Positions 18,965 to 27,848 of a stretch of 56,366 bases of DNA are shown one piece after another; the first letter of the stretch is position 1, and every line of letters begins with the position of its first letter. The notes under the pieces were generated by a model. It made no database searches, was not told where the DNA came from, and worked only from the letters and a program-made list of their open reading frames with translations. Made by a program: the position numbers and the translations under genes. The DNA lies in assembly GCA_937924035.1 (NCBI GenBank), contig CALDTK010000108.1, forward strand, positions 1-56,366, given 5' to 3'. The stretch is from an uncultured Saprospiraceae bacterium (GTDB lineage Bacteria > Bacteroidota > Bacteroidia > Chitinophagales > Saprospiraceae).

Positions 18965-18978
18965 GTTTTGGCGAAAGC
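18965..18978 (-). repeat. Intergenic copy of iterated 14-mer next to aspS
   Basis: Exact copy in the minus-strand sense, starting 12 bases upstream of the aspS ATG, outside any gene. It therefore cannot be explained by protein sequence. The rest of 18954-19200 holds an 8-bp inverted repeat AGTCTAAT / ATTAGACT (19029-19036 and 19066-19073). Confidence 0.9.
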
Positions 18979-19176
18979 TTTAAGAGGAGGAATCCTCAAC
19001 TTCTGCATTTAGCGCCGCGAAAGTAGGAAGTCTAATCGCGACTTGCATTGCTAGATTCAACGGTAATTAGACTCCTTTAGTTAGAGTGATTCTTAATAGA
19101 TGGAAAAAAGATGATTTCTGGTTCGCAAGTGACTGGATGTTGACACGAAGACGAGCGTTGACAGCATTGGATCGGC

Positions 19177-19184
19177 TATGTTTG
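19177..19184 (+). promoter_or_regulatory. Possible hemA promoter box
   Basis: TATGTTTG fits TAnnTTTG exactly, 16 bases before the hemA ATG. TTGACA at 19158-19163 lies upstream with a short spacer. Confidence 0.35.
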
Positions 19185-19200
19185 TATTCTAGACTTATTC

Positions 19201-20481
19201 ATGCTCAGCGCCTACAGACTTTTTACATTAACCCACCGCCAAGCTTCACTAGATCAGCTTGAGCCTTACGTGATTCCAGCGGAAGCGATGGATAGCACGC
19301 TTTTGCGTTTGCGTGAGCAACTTGGATGGGAGGAGGTGTTTTACCTGGCGACCTGTAATCGTATCTTATTCTTTTTTTATGAAGAAGATCGCGATCCAAC
19401 AACAAGTGCCGAACTTCAACGTGCGCTTGGAATTTCAGAAAATGCAAGCGTAGTTAAGCCCCTCTTCAGAAGCGGTGCAGATGCTGTTTTACATTTATAC
19501 GATGTTGCAGCTTCGGTTGATAGCATGGTGGTTGGTGAGCGGGAAATTTTGCGTCAATTAAGATTAGCCTATTTGGCTTGCCATGAAGGTGGTCATAGTG
19601 GTGATCACTTGCGCATTTTGATGCAAAGTGCTGTAGCTGCTGCCAAAACGGTTTATCACAAAACACGGATTGGTCAGAAGCCCGTTTCGGTAGTGAGTTT
19701 GGCTGCCCAGCGTATTCGCCAACAGCGCCTTGACCCGGCAACAGCTCGAGTATTGATGATTGGTGCAGGTCAGACAAACTGGCTCGTTTCTAAGTTTTTG
19801 CAGAAGCAAGGTTTTAAAAACGTAACCGTAGCAAATCGGTCGATTGGCAATGCTGAGAAGCTAGCAGCGGTTTTTGACGGTTACGCAACTTCTCTAGATT
19901 TACTTGGTGAATACGATCAAGGGTTTGATCTGCTCATTGTATGTACAGGTGCGACGAAGGCAGTTGTAGATACTGCTTTGTTTGAGCGATTACTTAATGG
20001 CGAACAAGCAGAGGATAAAGTAGTCGTCGACCTGTCAATCCCGCATAATGTTGATGCGGCTGTAATTGAGGAGTCCTCACCGACGTATATCCAAATTGAT
20101 GACCTGAGGCAACTGGCTCAGGAAAATTTAGCTTTCCGAGCAGGTGAAGTCACCGAGGCAAGAAAGCTCATCGGAGAGCAATTGGCAACCTTCAGGGAAC
20201 GTGTTCAGCAGCGTCGCATTGAACGTGCGATGAAAGATGTTCCAGCCGAGATAAGATCTATTCGAAAACGTGCAATGCGCGTTGTTTTTCAGCGTGAACT
20301 AGCCGATCTCGATGGGGATACCCTAGAGTTGATTGAGCGTATGATGCTTTACATGGAAAAGAAGTGCATCGGAATTCCAATGAAAGCTGCGCGTAAAGCC
20401 GCTAAGCCTGTTGATGACCTTGATACACTTTTATCTGAGGACGAGGAGCCCCTTCCTTCGCTAAAAGAGACCGCTAAGTAG
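19201..20481 (+). CDS. hemA: Glutamyl-tRNA reductase
   Basis: The 426-residue enzyme reduces Glu-tRNA to glutamate-1-semialdehyde, the first step of tetrapyrrole synthesis. The catalytic cysteine is C52 in ATCNRILFF; SVDSMVVGEREILRQLRLAY is the conserved segment that follows; the NADPH domain reads VLMIGAGQTNWLVSKFL; and the C-terminal dimerisation helix is present. Length is standard. Other haem genes are not in the window. The last 21 bases overlap the end of the convergent holin-like gene. Confidence 0.95.
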   Translation: MLSAYRLFTLTHRQASLDQLEPYVIPAEAMDSTLLRLREQLGWEEVFYLATCNRILFFFYEEDRDPTTSAELQRALGISENASVVKPLFRSGADAVLHLYDVAASVDSMVVGEREILRQLRLAYLACHEGGHSGDHLRILMQSAVAAAKTVYHKTRIGQKPVSVVSLAAQRIRQQRLDPATARVLMIGAGQTNWLVSKFLQKQGFKNVTVANRSIGNAEKLAAVFDGYATSLDLLGEYDQGFDLLIVCTGATKAVVDTALFERLLNGEQAEDKVVVDLSIPHNVDAAVIEESSPTYIQIDDLRQLAQENLAFRAGEVTEARKLIGEQLATFRERVQQRRIERAMKDVPAEIRSIRKRAMRVVFQRELADLDGDTLELIERMMLYMEKKCIGIPMKAARKAAKPVDDLDTLLSEDEEPLPSLKETAK

Positions 20482-20841
20482 CCAATTGACAGCTGCTAGA
20501 ATAAAAGCAACCATTAGCGCGGTTGTAAACCCTTCGAATTTAACACTTTCCATCAGCTTGTCTGCGACCATAATCGCTGCAGTTGTAATGAGGAGTGACC
20601 ATACACCAAGTGTAAGGAAGTTCAAGAATCCAAAGTTGAAGATTCCGAAAACCCACGTCAGTAGTCCTACGACAACAGCCATGATCGCCGCACTAACAGG
20701 TGTGGCGATAGAGACGCCATTGATGTACTTGTTACATCCAATAAGTACGAGTGTATTGATGACTATTCCGGTCAATCCTCCTCCAATTCCTGAAGTATTG
20801 ATGTCTACAAGTAAGTTGATAGGTTCGGTTATGAAGCTCAT
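20461..20841 (-). CDS. Phage holin family 4-type membrane protein (PF04020-like)
   Basis: From the ATG at 20841 the protein has 126 residues with four hydrophobic segments (LVDINTSGIGGGLTGIVINTLVLIG, VSAAIMAVVVGLLTWVFGI, FLTLGVWSLLITTAAIMVADKL, TALMVAFILAAVNWLLSGLF). This pattern matches the small four-helix membrane family PF04020, common outside phages; no lytic role is implied. The frame extends to 20913, but the extra N terminus is unlike the family. It overlaps hemA by 21 bases tail to tail. Confidence 0.82.
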   Translation of the reverse strand: MSFITEPINLLVDINTSGIGGGLTGIVINTLVLIGCNKYINGVSIATPVSAAIMAVVVGLLTWVFGIFNFGFLNFLTLGVWSLLITTAAIMVADKLMESVKFEGFTTALMVAFILAAVNWLLSGLF

Positions 20842-20936
20842 GTTTGCAAGATGAAGACTAAGGTTCAATAATGACCTGAAGTTTCGACGAGGAGCCGCTG
20901 CATCGTCGACCAAGAGGTTCTACCTTCGCGATTAGT

Positions 20937-22142
20937 ATGCAAGATGTTCTGATTTTTGACTGTGTTCGCACTCCAAGAGGGAGAGCACGATTAGGTGGTG
21001 GACTGTATGAGGTAGCCCCACATCGTCTAGTAGCTAAGTTGCTCCACGCGATTTCTGATAGACTATCGCTCGATCCATCAGACGTGGCTGATTTACTGTT
21101 GGGCTGTGTAACTCCTGTAGGTGATCAAGGATATAACATCGCTCAGGCGAGTCTTCTTGCTGCGAATTGGCCAGATGGAGTTGCTGGTGCTCAGGTGAAT
21201 CGATACTGTGCCAGTGGCTTAGAAAGTATTCATAGTGCCGCTGCTCGAATTGCTGCAGGCTGGGATGATCTAATCATAGCCGGAGGAGTAGAATCGATGA
21301 GTCGCGTCCCTCTAGGGAGTGATGGTGGTCCGCTGCTCGATAATCCTTCACTTGTTCTGGAAACGGCAGCTATTCCACAAGGAATCAGCGCAGACCTGAT
21401 CGCTTCTTTGCAAGAGATGAGCCGCAAAGAGTTAGATGAATATGCATTGCAGTCTCAAAAACGTGCGGAAGCTGCTCGCAAAAAGAAGCTTTTTAAGAAA
21501 TCGCTGATCGCTATTAAAGATGAAAATGGGATCGTGCTATTAGATCAAGATGAGCACCCTAGGCCTACTTCAACGCTCGAAGCATTGGGGGGGCTTTCTC
21601 CAGCTTTCGCCAAAACAGGAAAACTCGGGTTTGATGCACTTGCACTTCGTAAATACCCAATCTTAGCCGCAATAGACCATAGGCATACTGCAGGTAATAG
21701 TTCTGGGCTTGTAGATGGTGCAAGCCTCGTAGTACTTGGTAATGACGCAATTGCTAAGCAAACAGGCATGAAGCCACGCGCGCGAATCAAGGCAGTCGCG
21801 GTGGCGAGTTCGGAGGCTACTATCATGTTGACTGGGATGATTCCAGCAACAGAAAAGGTTTTGGCGAAAGCTGGGCTGAGTATCTCAGACATTGACCTTA
21901 TCGAAGTTAACGAAGCTTTCGCGGCTATCCCTTTAGCGTTCATGAAGCACTTCGGGCTTAAAGACAACAATGTAAATGTGAATGGTGGCGCCATTGCCCT
22001 TGGACATCCTGTCGGAGCAACAGGTTCTATGTTGGTTGGGACTATCGTAGATGAACTGGAGCAACGTAAAAAGAAGCTTGGGTTAGTCACATTGTGTGCG
22101 GGAGGTGGACAAGGGATTGCCGCTGTAATCGAATTGATTTAG
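20937..22142 (+). CDS. Thiolase (acetyl-CoA C-acyltransferase)
   Basis: The 401-residue thiolase has the acyl-accepting cysteine C91 in NRYCASGLESIHSAAA, GGVESMSRVPLG, the conserved NVNGGAIALGHPVGATGS histidine and the terminal cysteine in CAGGGQGIAAV. It condenses or cleaves acyl-CoA with CoA, in fatty acid beta-oxidation or acetoacetyl-CoA formation; no partner gene (fadB type) is beside it. TACCTTCG lies eight bases before the ATG. Two exact copies of the iterated 14-mer in opposite senses (21603 and 21858) are in the gene, read as AFAKT and VLAKA. Confidence 0.93.
   Translation: MQDVLIFDCVRTPRGRARLGGGLYEVAPHRLVAKLLHAISDRLSLDPSDVADLLLGCVTPVGDQGYNIAQASLLAANWPDGVAGAQVNRYCASGLESIHSAAARIAAGWDDLIIAGGVESMSRVPLGSDGGPLLDNPSLVLETAAIPQGISADLIASLQEMSRKELDEYALQSQKRAEAARKKKLFKKSLIAIKDENGIVLLDQDEHPRPTSTLEALGGLSPAFAKTGKLGFDALALRKYPILAAIDHRHTAGNSSGLVDGASLVVLGNDAIAKQTGMKPRARIKAVAVASSEATIMLTGMIPATEKVLAKAGLSISDIDLIEVNEAFAAIPLAFMKHFGLKDNNVNVNGGAIALGHPVGATGSMLVGTIVDELEQRKKKLGLVTLCAGGGQGIAAVIELI
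21603..21616 (+). repeat. Copy of iterated 14-mer
   Basis: Exact copy in the thiolase gene, paired with an oppositely oriented exact copy at 21858-21871. Confidence 0.9.
21858..21871 (-). repeat. Copy of iterated 14-mer
   Basis: Exact copy in the thiolase gene, opposite in sense to that at 21603, 241 bases apart. Confidence 0.9.
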
Positions 22143-22218
22143 ATTTTATATGGCATAGTATTTCGCTTCTAATTAGGTTCGCGAGTACCGAAAAAATGCC
22201 GCGGCTAAACAGATACTT

Positions 22219-23901
22219 ATGTCAAAATCATCGTTCAAAATTCCTTTTAAACAACCTTATAAGGTTGCCAAAAAATACGACCATTCAGCAGCCTACTTCT
22301 GTATGGAATTTGGGATCGACCAAGCGCTCAAAATCTACTCAGGAGGGCTTGGGTTTTTGGCAGGAAGCCATATGCGATCGGCGTATAACCTAAAGCAAAA
22401 CGTCATTGGAATTGGCATAAAGTGGACTTGGGGGTACTATGATCAAATGAGAAATCAAGACGGTTCGATGAAGGCCGAATTTCTCGAAAAGCACTACGAC
22501 TATCTCCAGGATACAGGAATCATTTTCGAGATTGAAGTGAACCATCATCCTGTCAAGGTAAAGGCATTCTATCTTAGTCCAGAGACTTTTGGGACTGCTC
22601 CTATATTTCTACTCTCCACAGATATTCCAGAGAATGATTATCTCGCTAGGCAGATATCTAAACGTCTGTATGACTCAAATGTAGAGGCTAAGATTGCTCA
22701 ATATATTCTGCTCGGAAAAGGTGGTGCTGTACTACTTGAGAAGCTTAAAGTTAAGCCAGAGACGTATCATTTTAACGAAGCCCATGCTTTGCCTGCGGCA
22801 TTCCACCTCTTCGGAAAGTTGCATAGTCTAGAGAAAGTGAAGGCGAAATGTGTAGTGACTACCCACACGCCTGTGGTCGCTGGAAATGAAGTACATTCTT
22901 TTAGACTGCTTAATAAGCTTAGCTTTTTCGGAAAAATGAGACCTGAGAAGGTTCGAAAGCTATTAAGTGTAGAAGGAGATGCTTTCAACCAGACGCTGGC
23001 AACGCTCCGCATGTGTCGCCTTGGCAATGGGGTATCGAAAATGCACGGAGAAGTTGCTCGAGAAATGTGGGGCGATTTCGAAGGTGTGTGCCCGATTACA
23101 CATATAACCAATGCGCAAGAACGCAAGTACTGGCAGCTCCCAGACATCGCAGCAGCACATAAAGCTGGTGACATGTCGGAAGTGATGTCCATTAAAAATA
23201 CTCATAAAATTGAATTGCTCAGAGAAGTAGCGAATCAGACAGGGAAACTCTTAAATCCAAATGCCATCACGTTGGTTTGGGCTAGACGATTTGCAGGATA
23301 CAAGCGTGCAGACCTTATTACAAGAGACGAAGAGCGTTTTGAGAAACTACTAAGCAACACGAAGCACCCAGTACAAATCATATGGTCTGGCAAGCCTTAC
23401 CCAACGGACTATGATTCTGTGAGTGTATGGGATCGATTGGTCAATATGAGTCGTCAGTTTTCTAATATGGCGGTGCTCAGTGGCTATGAACTCCACCTGA
23501 GTGCGTTAATGAAACGCGGCTCAGATGTTTGGCTCAACAATCCTCGCATCACACGAGAGGCCTCTGGAACAAGTGGAATGACTTCTGCGATGAATGCTGG
23601 AGTTAACCTGTCGACCAATGATGGGTGGATACCTGAATTCGCAAAGCATGGTAAAAACAGCTTTGTGATTGTTCCGCCTTCAGAAGGTTTTGAAAGTGAA
23701 TTTGAAGAGGATAAGCATGACCTTGAGGCGATGTACAACATCCTTGAAAAGGAGATTTTGCCAGCTTATTATTCGCGAGGACAAAAGAAGTGGAAGTCTA
23801 TCGTACAGCAGAGTATGAATGATGTAGTTCCTTTCTTTGGAAGTGACCGTATGGCTGCGGACTACTATAAGAAGTTGTACTTGGCTAAATATAAGAAATA
23901 A
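22219..23901 (+). CDS. Short alpha-glucan phosphorylase-like glycosyltransferase
   Basis: The 560-residue protein resembles short GT35 alpha-glucan phosphorylases: YFCMEFGI and GGLGFLAGSHMRSA at the N terminus, HFNEAHA and TTHTPVVAGNE in the middle, ARRFAGYKRADL, and EASGTSGMTSAMNAG followed by NLSTNDGWIPEF. In GT35 enzymes the last motif normally carries the lysine that binds pyridoxal phosphate (GNMK or GMK). Here the aligned position is T455, so PLP-dependent phosphorolysis is uncertain, and the protein may be a related transferase. Phosphorylases release glucose-1-phosphate from glycogen or maltodextrin. No other glycogen gene is present; ComF follows 18 bases later. Confidence 0.78.
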   Translation: MSKSSFKIPFKQPYKVAKKYDHSAAYFCMEFGIDQALKIYSGGLGFLAGSHMRSAYNLKQNVIGIGIKWTWGYYDQMRNQDGSMKAEFLEKHYDYLQDTGIIFEIEVNHHPVKVKAFYLSPETFGTAPIFLLSTDIPENDYLARQISKRLYDSNVEAKIAQYILLGKGGAVLLEKLKVKPETYHFNEAHALPAAFHLFGKLHSLEKVKAKCVVTTHTPVVAGNEVHSFRLLNKLSFFGKMRPEKVRKLLSVEGDAFNQTLATLRMCRLGNGVSKMHGEVAREMWGDFEGVCPITHITNAQERKYWQLPDIAAAHKAGDMSEVMSIKNTHKIELLREVANQTGKLLNPNAITLVWARRFAGYKRADLITRDEERFEKLLSNTKHPVQIIWSGKPYPTDYDSVSVWDRLVNMSRQFSNMAVLSGYELHLSALMKRGSDVWLNNPRITREASGTSGMTSAMNAGVNLSTNDGWIPEFAKHGKNSFVIVPPSEGFESEFEEDKHDLEAMYNILEKEILPAYYSRGQKKWKSIVQQSMNDVVPFFGSDRMAADYYKKLYLAKYKK

Positions 23902-23919
23902 GGAGCGAAGAGTATAAAA

Positions 23920-24693
23920 TTGGTTATCTTTTGGCTGGTGAAAGAAGCAGTACAAAAAGCATCATTAATTAATAGAATTACAGCAGGCTTCTCGGAATTT
24001 ATATTCCCAGAAGCCTGTGCTGTTTGTGGTAGGTCTATTCCAGCGGGAACTCGATTTGTTTGCGTTCGCTGCAGGGCTACGATGACAACTCTAGACCTCC
24101 ATCATTTACCAGAGAATACGATTACCGATCGGTTTTGGGGACGACTTCCAGTAGACCGAGCAGCAGCGTTACTACCGTATAGTCAGGGTACTCCCGCTCA
24201 AAGGTTAATGTGGTTGTTGAAGTATGATAATCGACCCGAAGTGGGCGTGAAATTAGGGGCTTGGTTAGGTCAATTGATTAAACACTCGTTTGTTTTTGGA
24301 GAAGTAGACTATGTTATACCAGTGCCACTACATGAGAAAAAACTTCGAACACGCGGTTACAATCAAGCAGAACGTGTAGCGGCAGGAATTGCAGAAGAAA
24401 TTGATGCGGAATGCCTTCCATTTGCTGTTGTGCGAAAGCAGTTTACAGAGACCCAAACGCGAAAATCACAGTTTGAAAGGATGGAAAATGTAGAGGCCGT
24501 TTTTGAGCTGGCTCGTAGTCCAAACAGTCAGGGTCAAACAAATCAAAAATCTCATTTCCTTACGGGAAAACACATTTTACTCGTCGATGATGTCATGACC
24601 ACTGGAGCGACACTGGAGGCCTTGGGCAGGGCTATTCTTCCTGCAAGACCGGCGAGTTTTAAAGTAGCGGTTCTTGCCTTGGCTCGCTTTTGA
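23920..24693 (+). CDS. comF: ComF family phosphoribosyltransferase-like protein
   Basis: The 257-residue protein has the ComF layout: an N-terminal zinc-binding region CAVCGRS with CVRCRATM (CxxC pairs), then DYVIPVPLHEKKLRTRGYNQAE, and the PRPP-binding loop ILLVDDVMTTGATLEALG. ComF homologues are required for natural transformation in several bacteria, and many lack measured transferase activity. The start is probably TTG at 23920, with AGGAG at 23901-23905; GTG at 23938 is the alternative. It follows the glucan phosphorylase-like gene by 18 bases. Confidence 0.88.
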   Translation: MVIFWLVKEAVQKASLINRITAGFSEFIFPEACAVCGRSIPAGTRFVCVRCRATMTTLDLHHLPENTITDRFWGRLPVDRAAALLPYSQGTPAQRLMWLLKYDNRPEVGVKLGAWLGQLIKHSFVFGEVDYVIPVPLHEKKLRTRGYNQAERVAAGIAEEIDAECLPFAVVRKQFTETQTRKSQFERMENVEAVFELARSPNSQGQTNQKSHFLTGKHILLVDDVMTTGATLEALGRAILPARPASFKVAVLALARF

Positions 24694-24709
24694 AGTGTGA
24701 GGGTCTTGG

Positions 24710-24717
24710 TAGATTTG
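24710..24717 (+). promoter_or_regulatory. Promoter: TTTG and TAGATTTG, four bases before start
   Basis: TAGATTTG matches TAnnTTTG exactly, then GGCT and the ATG at 24722. TTTG at 24689-24692 gives a 17-base spacer. This is the best example in the window of a box that would give a leaderless transcript. Confidence 0.55.
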
Positions 24718-24721
24718 GGCT

Positions 24722-25327
24722 ATGATTATCCGAATCTTTGCCCTCACCTTGTTTCTAGCGATTTGCACCAACACCGTTGATGCTCAAAGACGAGAACAAG
24801 GAACATCAATACGACAGTCGCCTAAAATTGAGAAACCATCTTTTCCGGCAGCGTGGGTTGGAGAGTGGCATGGAACTTTATCGGTAGAACGCGGAATGAA
24901 GGAGGTGATGAGCACACCTTTTAATTTGAGTATTCAACCTTTGGAAAACGGTTGCTACACCTGGGGAATCTCTTATGGTGAAGGTAAGTCAGACAACCGC
25001 CCATATACTATGTGCCCAACTGATACTACCACATTAGTGCATTGGATTATAGATGAACACAATGGTATTTTACTTGATGGTTATGTGCATGGGAATGTGT
25101 TCTTTAATAGATTTGAAGTGATGGATAATTTATTATTCACGCGAGATGAATTGAAGGGAGATACACTTTATCATGAAATTATTACAGGACCGCTTTCAGG
25201 TGCAACAACTACTGGAGATACAGTAATTTCTGTTGAGACAGTTGATGGTATTCGAAATGATTCCATTCCTTTGGTGAACTCATTTGTTCTTCCAACTCGA
25301 CAATGGGCAAAGCTCACACGCATATAA
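24722..25327 (+). CDS. Secreted protein of unknown function
   Basis: A 201-residue exported protein (signal MIIRIFALTLFLAICTNTVDAQ). The mature part is beta-rich: AWVGEWHGTLSVERG, YTWGISYGEG, LLDGYVHGNVFFNRFEV. It looks like a single beta-sandwich or lipocalin-like fold, but I recognise no family. It starts 28 bases after comF, with its own consensus promoter box four bases before the ATG. A GC-rich hairpin follows the stop. Confidence 0.72.
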   Translation: MIIRIFALTLFLAICTNTVDAQRREQGTSIRQSPKIEKPSFPAAWVGEWHGTLSVERGMKEVMSTPFNLSIQPLENGCYTWGISYGEGKSDNRPYTMCPTDTTTLVHWIIDEHNGILLDGYVHGNVFFNRFEVMDNLLFTRDELKGDTLYHEIITGPLSGATTTGDTVISVETVDGIRNDSIPLVNSFVLPTRQWAKLTRI

Positions 25328-25336
25328 AATACAACT

Positions 25337-25363
25337 GCCTCTTAGACCTAAAGTCTAAGAGGC
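25337..25363. terminator. Hairpin after the 24722 gene, weak terminator
   Basis: GCCTCTTAGAC, loop CTAAA, GTCTAAGAGGC: 11 perfect pairs, 10 bases after the stop codon, without a following T run. It could instead be an mRNA-stability hairpin. Confidence 0.5.
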
Positions 25364-25476
25364 GAGTGTAGCTAGGGTACGCTGATCTTGGAGATCATTG
25401 ATTGGTGGAGGCAGCTCAACGCTACGATCCGTACCACTTCTCAATACATCCCTGCGAAGGGAATTCTTTATGATTC

Positions 25477-27516
25477 TTAGTGCTGGATGGTGATCGCTTC
25501 AGTTTGGGTGCGCTCACCTTCAGAAAGTCTGACAACGTAATTACCATTTGGTAAGTCTGATAGGTTTAGCTGGTACTGTCCATCTTGCGTGTATGCTTTA
25601 AAAACTACGCGTTGTCCATTCATGTTTAGCACTGTGGCATATACAGTTCTTGCACCTTCTCGTGGCTTGAGTTCAACATTCAGTATTCCGTCGGTCGGGT
25701 TTGGATATAGGTTTGAAACTATGGTTTCATTGGTTCCAGCTTTTATGCGAGCAGTAACTAGGTCTGAATCATATGTTGTGCCATCGAAATCTTCACTCAC
25801 CAGCTGGTAGTAGTAAGTCTCTCCAGGAATAACCGCGGCGTCTTCATAATAGTAAGAACCGTTTTCCATTGCTGGTACAAAAACAACTTCGTCAAATCCG
25901 CCGCTCGGCTTTCGGCGTAATAGTCTGTAACCAGCAAGGTCAATCTCAGAACCAACCACCCAGTCTAGGCGGATGCTAGCCTTCAGAGCTGTTGCATTGA
26001 AGGAGATGAGCTCTACAGGTAGTGGAGCAAATGCGCTTTCTACTGCTCCTAGGTCGACGGTTGCATTAGAGATTCTAGAAGCTCCTAAAAAATCCCCACC
26101 AGTTGCTGTAACTCCACTATTCAGTCCAGAATTTATCGCAGCAGATGTAGCAGAGCCTATTTCAGGATAACCTGCATTCGAAGTGAGTTGAGGATCTGTA
26201 CCGTAAATCATTCCTGGGCCTTCATTGAGAACGTCTGAGTTGCTCGTCGATGCCTGATTTAATAACTCTATAGCATTTGCTGCTTCAACAAGTGAGTAAG
26301 AAATATTTACTGTTCCGTTTACAAACCGGATATCCTTTCCACCAAACGGATTTTGAGTAACCTCATTACCATAAGATATGGTATTAATTATATCGGCTAC
26401 ACCGCCATTTACATAAAGCCCCCCGCCTGAACCACCAGTTCCGGTAGCGGTGTTATCGGTCATCGTTACATTCTCAAAGCTGGTGTTCCCTCCTAAGTTG
26501 TAGATCGCTCCAGCAGAGAAAGCCGTATTCCCATCAAGAATCGAATTTTCGAGATTGACTTGTAGAATTCCAGAACCTGAAGAAGTAAAATACATTGCCC
26601 CGCCAAGGCCTGTTGTATTATTATTTACGCCACTGCCTGCGTTAGCATCAGCACTGTTATTTTGGAATAAGCATCTTGTGAAATCAATCACAGCATTACC
26701 ACCTAGGGTGACTCCATAAATTGCCCCACCTGATTGTGTTACACCAGGCGCATAGCTAGTCTGATTATTCGTGAATTGGCAATCTCTGAATTTAGGATTT
26801 GCGGTTCCGTTTGTGCCATTTAGAGCGATTGCTCCACCTTCTCCATTAGACGAGTTGCTGTCAAAAGTGCAGAAGCGAAAGATTGGCGAACTTTCTCCTG
26901 GAGAACCGTTGCAAAAAACCGCGGCACCGCGTCCAATAACTTTATTATTTGAGAAAGTACAATTTGTGACTACTGGGTTTGCTTGTCCAGTTGTACCATT
27001 CAAGTACAATGCAGCTCCTGCGCGGCCCACTTCATTTGGACCTGAGCTGGCTAGTCGATCTCCATTTCCATCAGAAATAGTGAAATTTTCTAGTCCTGCG
27101 TTAATCCCACAGCTGTTACAAACAACGATGTTGTACGAATTATCAGAGTCGTCGTTTGTAACGCCGATATCTCCAGATAAGGTAGTAAGGTTGCTCGGAG
27201 AGGCTTGAGTGCGAAGTGTCTCATTTCCAATGAAACCACCAATCAAATCAACCCCATCTTTCAATGTAAATGCGGTCATACGTTCTGCTTCTGTACATCC
27301 AGCGACGCATTCTGTTGGATAGTAAGTTCCTTGCATCACCCATACTTCATCGCCAGCAGTAGTGGCAAGTAGGATAGCGCTTAAGTCTCCAGAAGCATTA
27401 GCCCAGTCTAAGCCAGTTCCTGTACCATTCGGAGAAACATAATAAGTAGTTTGACCAAATAGAGTTAGGCTAATGGTAGCTAACAGAATTGTAGCAATTA
27501 GTTTGGTGTATTGCAT
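25477..27516 (-). CDS. Secreted beta-helix protein with type IX secretion sorting domain
   Basis: From the ATG at 27516 the 679-residue protein has a signal peptide (MQYTKLIATILLATISLTLFG) and starts TTYYVSPNGTGTGLDWANA, a common opening of parallel beta-helix (choice-of-anchor Q type) proteins. Many GGAIY, GGALYLN and CTFSNN turns form the helix between about 60 and 480. A linker domain (VELISFNATALKASIRLDW) and the terminal type A sorting domain (VSNLYPNPTDGILNVELK) follow. It is exported by the type IX system and probably anchored at the surface; the ligand is unknown. A TAACTTTG box lies about 38 bases before the start. Confidence 0.92.
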   Translation of the reverse strand: MQYTKLIATILLATISLTLFGQTTYYVSPNGTGTGLDWANASGDLSAILLATTAGDEVWVMQGTYYPTECVAGCTEAERMTAFTLKDGVDLIGGFIGNETLRTQASPSNLTTLSGDIGVTNDDSDNSYNIVVCNSCGINAGLENFTISDGNGDRLASSGPNEVGRAGAALYLNGTTGQANPVVTNCTFSNNKVIGRGAAVFCNGSPGESSPIFRFCTFDSNSSNGEGGAIALNGTNGTANPKFRDCQFTNNQTSYAPGVTQSGGAIYGVTLGGNAVIDFTRCLFQNNSADANAGSGVNNNTTGLGGAMYFTSSGSGILQVNLENSILDGNTAFSAGAIYNLGGNTSFENVTMTDNTATGTGGSGGGLYVNGGVADIINTISYGNEVTQNPFGGKDIRFVNGTVNISYSLVEAANAIELLNQASTSNSDVLNEGPGMIYGTDPQLTSNAGYPEIGSATSAAINSGLNSGVTATGGDFLGASRISNATVDLGAVESAFAPLPVELISFNATALKASIRLDWVVGSEIDLAGYRLLRRKPSGGFDEVVFVPAMENGSYYYEDAAVIPGETYYYQLVSEDFDGTTYDSDLVTARIKAGTNETIVSNLYPNPTDGILNVELKPREGARTVYATVLNMNGQRVVFKAYTQDGQYQLNLSDLPNGNYVVRLSEGERTQTEAITIQH

Positions 27517-27848
27517 ATGGAGAAGGTTTCGCAAGTTTGTTGTATTGAGATTGCAAAGTTAATAGAGGTATCCTGCGAAGGCGTCCCATGCATAGGGTAG
27601 TTGATTGATTATCAGTATGAAAGAGCTAACATCTGGCTTCGGGAATTGGCGAAAAATTAACTATTTACGTCAATAAAAGTCCCGAAAACTAACTATATGC
27701 CCGTTAAGCATGTAGATGTAAATACCAGATGCGGGTTATGTAGAATTTTTAGATTTTTCTTGAGCATAGTCTACATCAAGAAAAGCCCCGTACAACGCTT
27801 GTTGTACGGGGCTTAAAAGAGAGAACCACTTTTTTCAAATAGATTAGA
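27517..27848. promoter_or_regulatory. Intergenic region: promoter of the T9SS gene and end of nfuA
   Basis: A 332-base region between two minus-strand genes. It holds TAACTTTG on the minus strand at 27554-27561 (matching TAnnTTTG) and the hairpin at 27783-27814. Nothing else recognised. Confidence 0.5.
27783..27814 (-). terminator. Intrinsic terminator of the NfuA-like gene
   Basis: On the minus strand, a perfect 14-pair stem (AAGCCCCGTACAAC and its complement) with a four-base loop is followed by TTTTC, 35 bases after the stop of the gene at 27849. Confidence 0.85.

Noticed and set aside
20461-20841. Prophage fragment, from the holin-type name
   Set aside because: The family PF04020 is widespread in chromosomes and there are no other phage genes.
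21911-21930. GAAGCTTTCGCGGC as another copy of the iterated motif
   Set aside because: It encodes the NEAFA core that all thiolases conserve, so coding constraint explains it.
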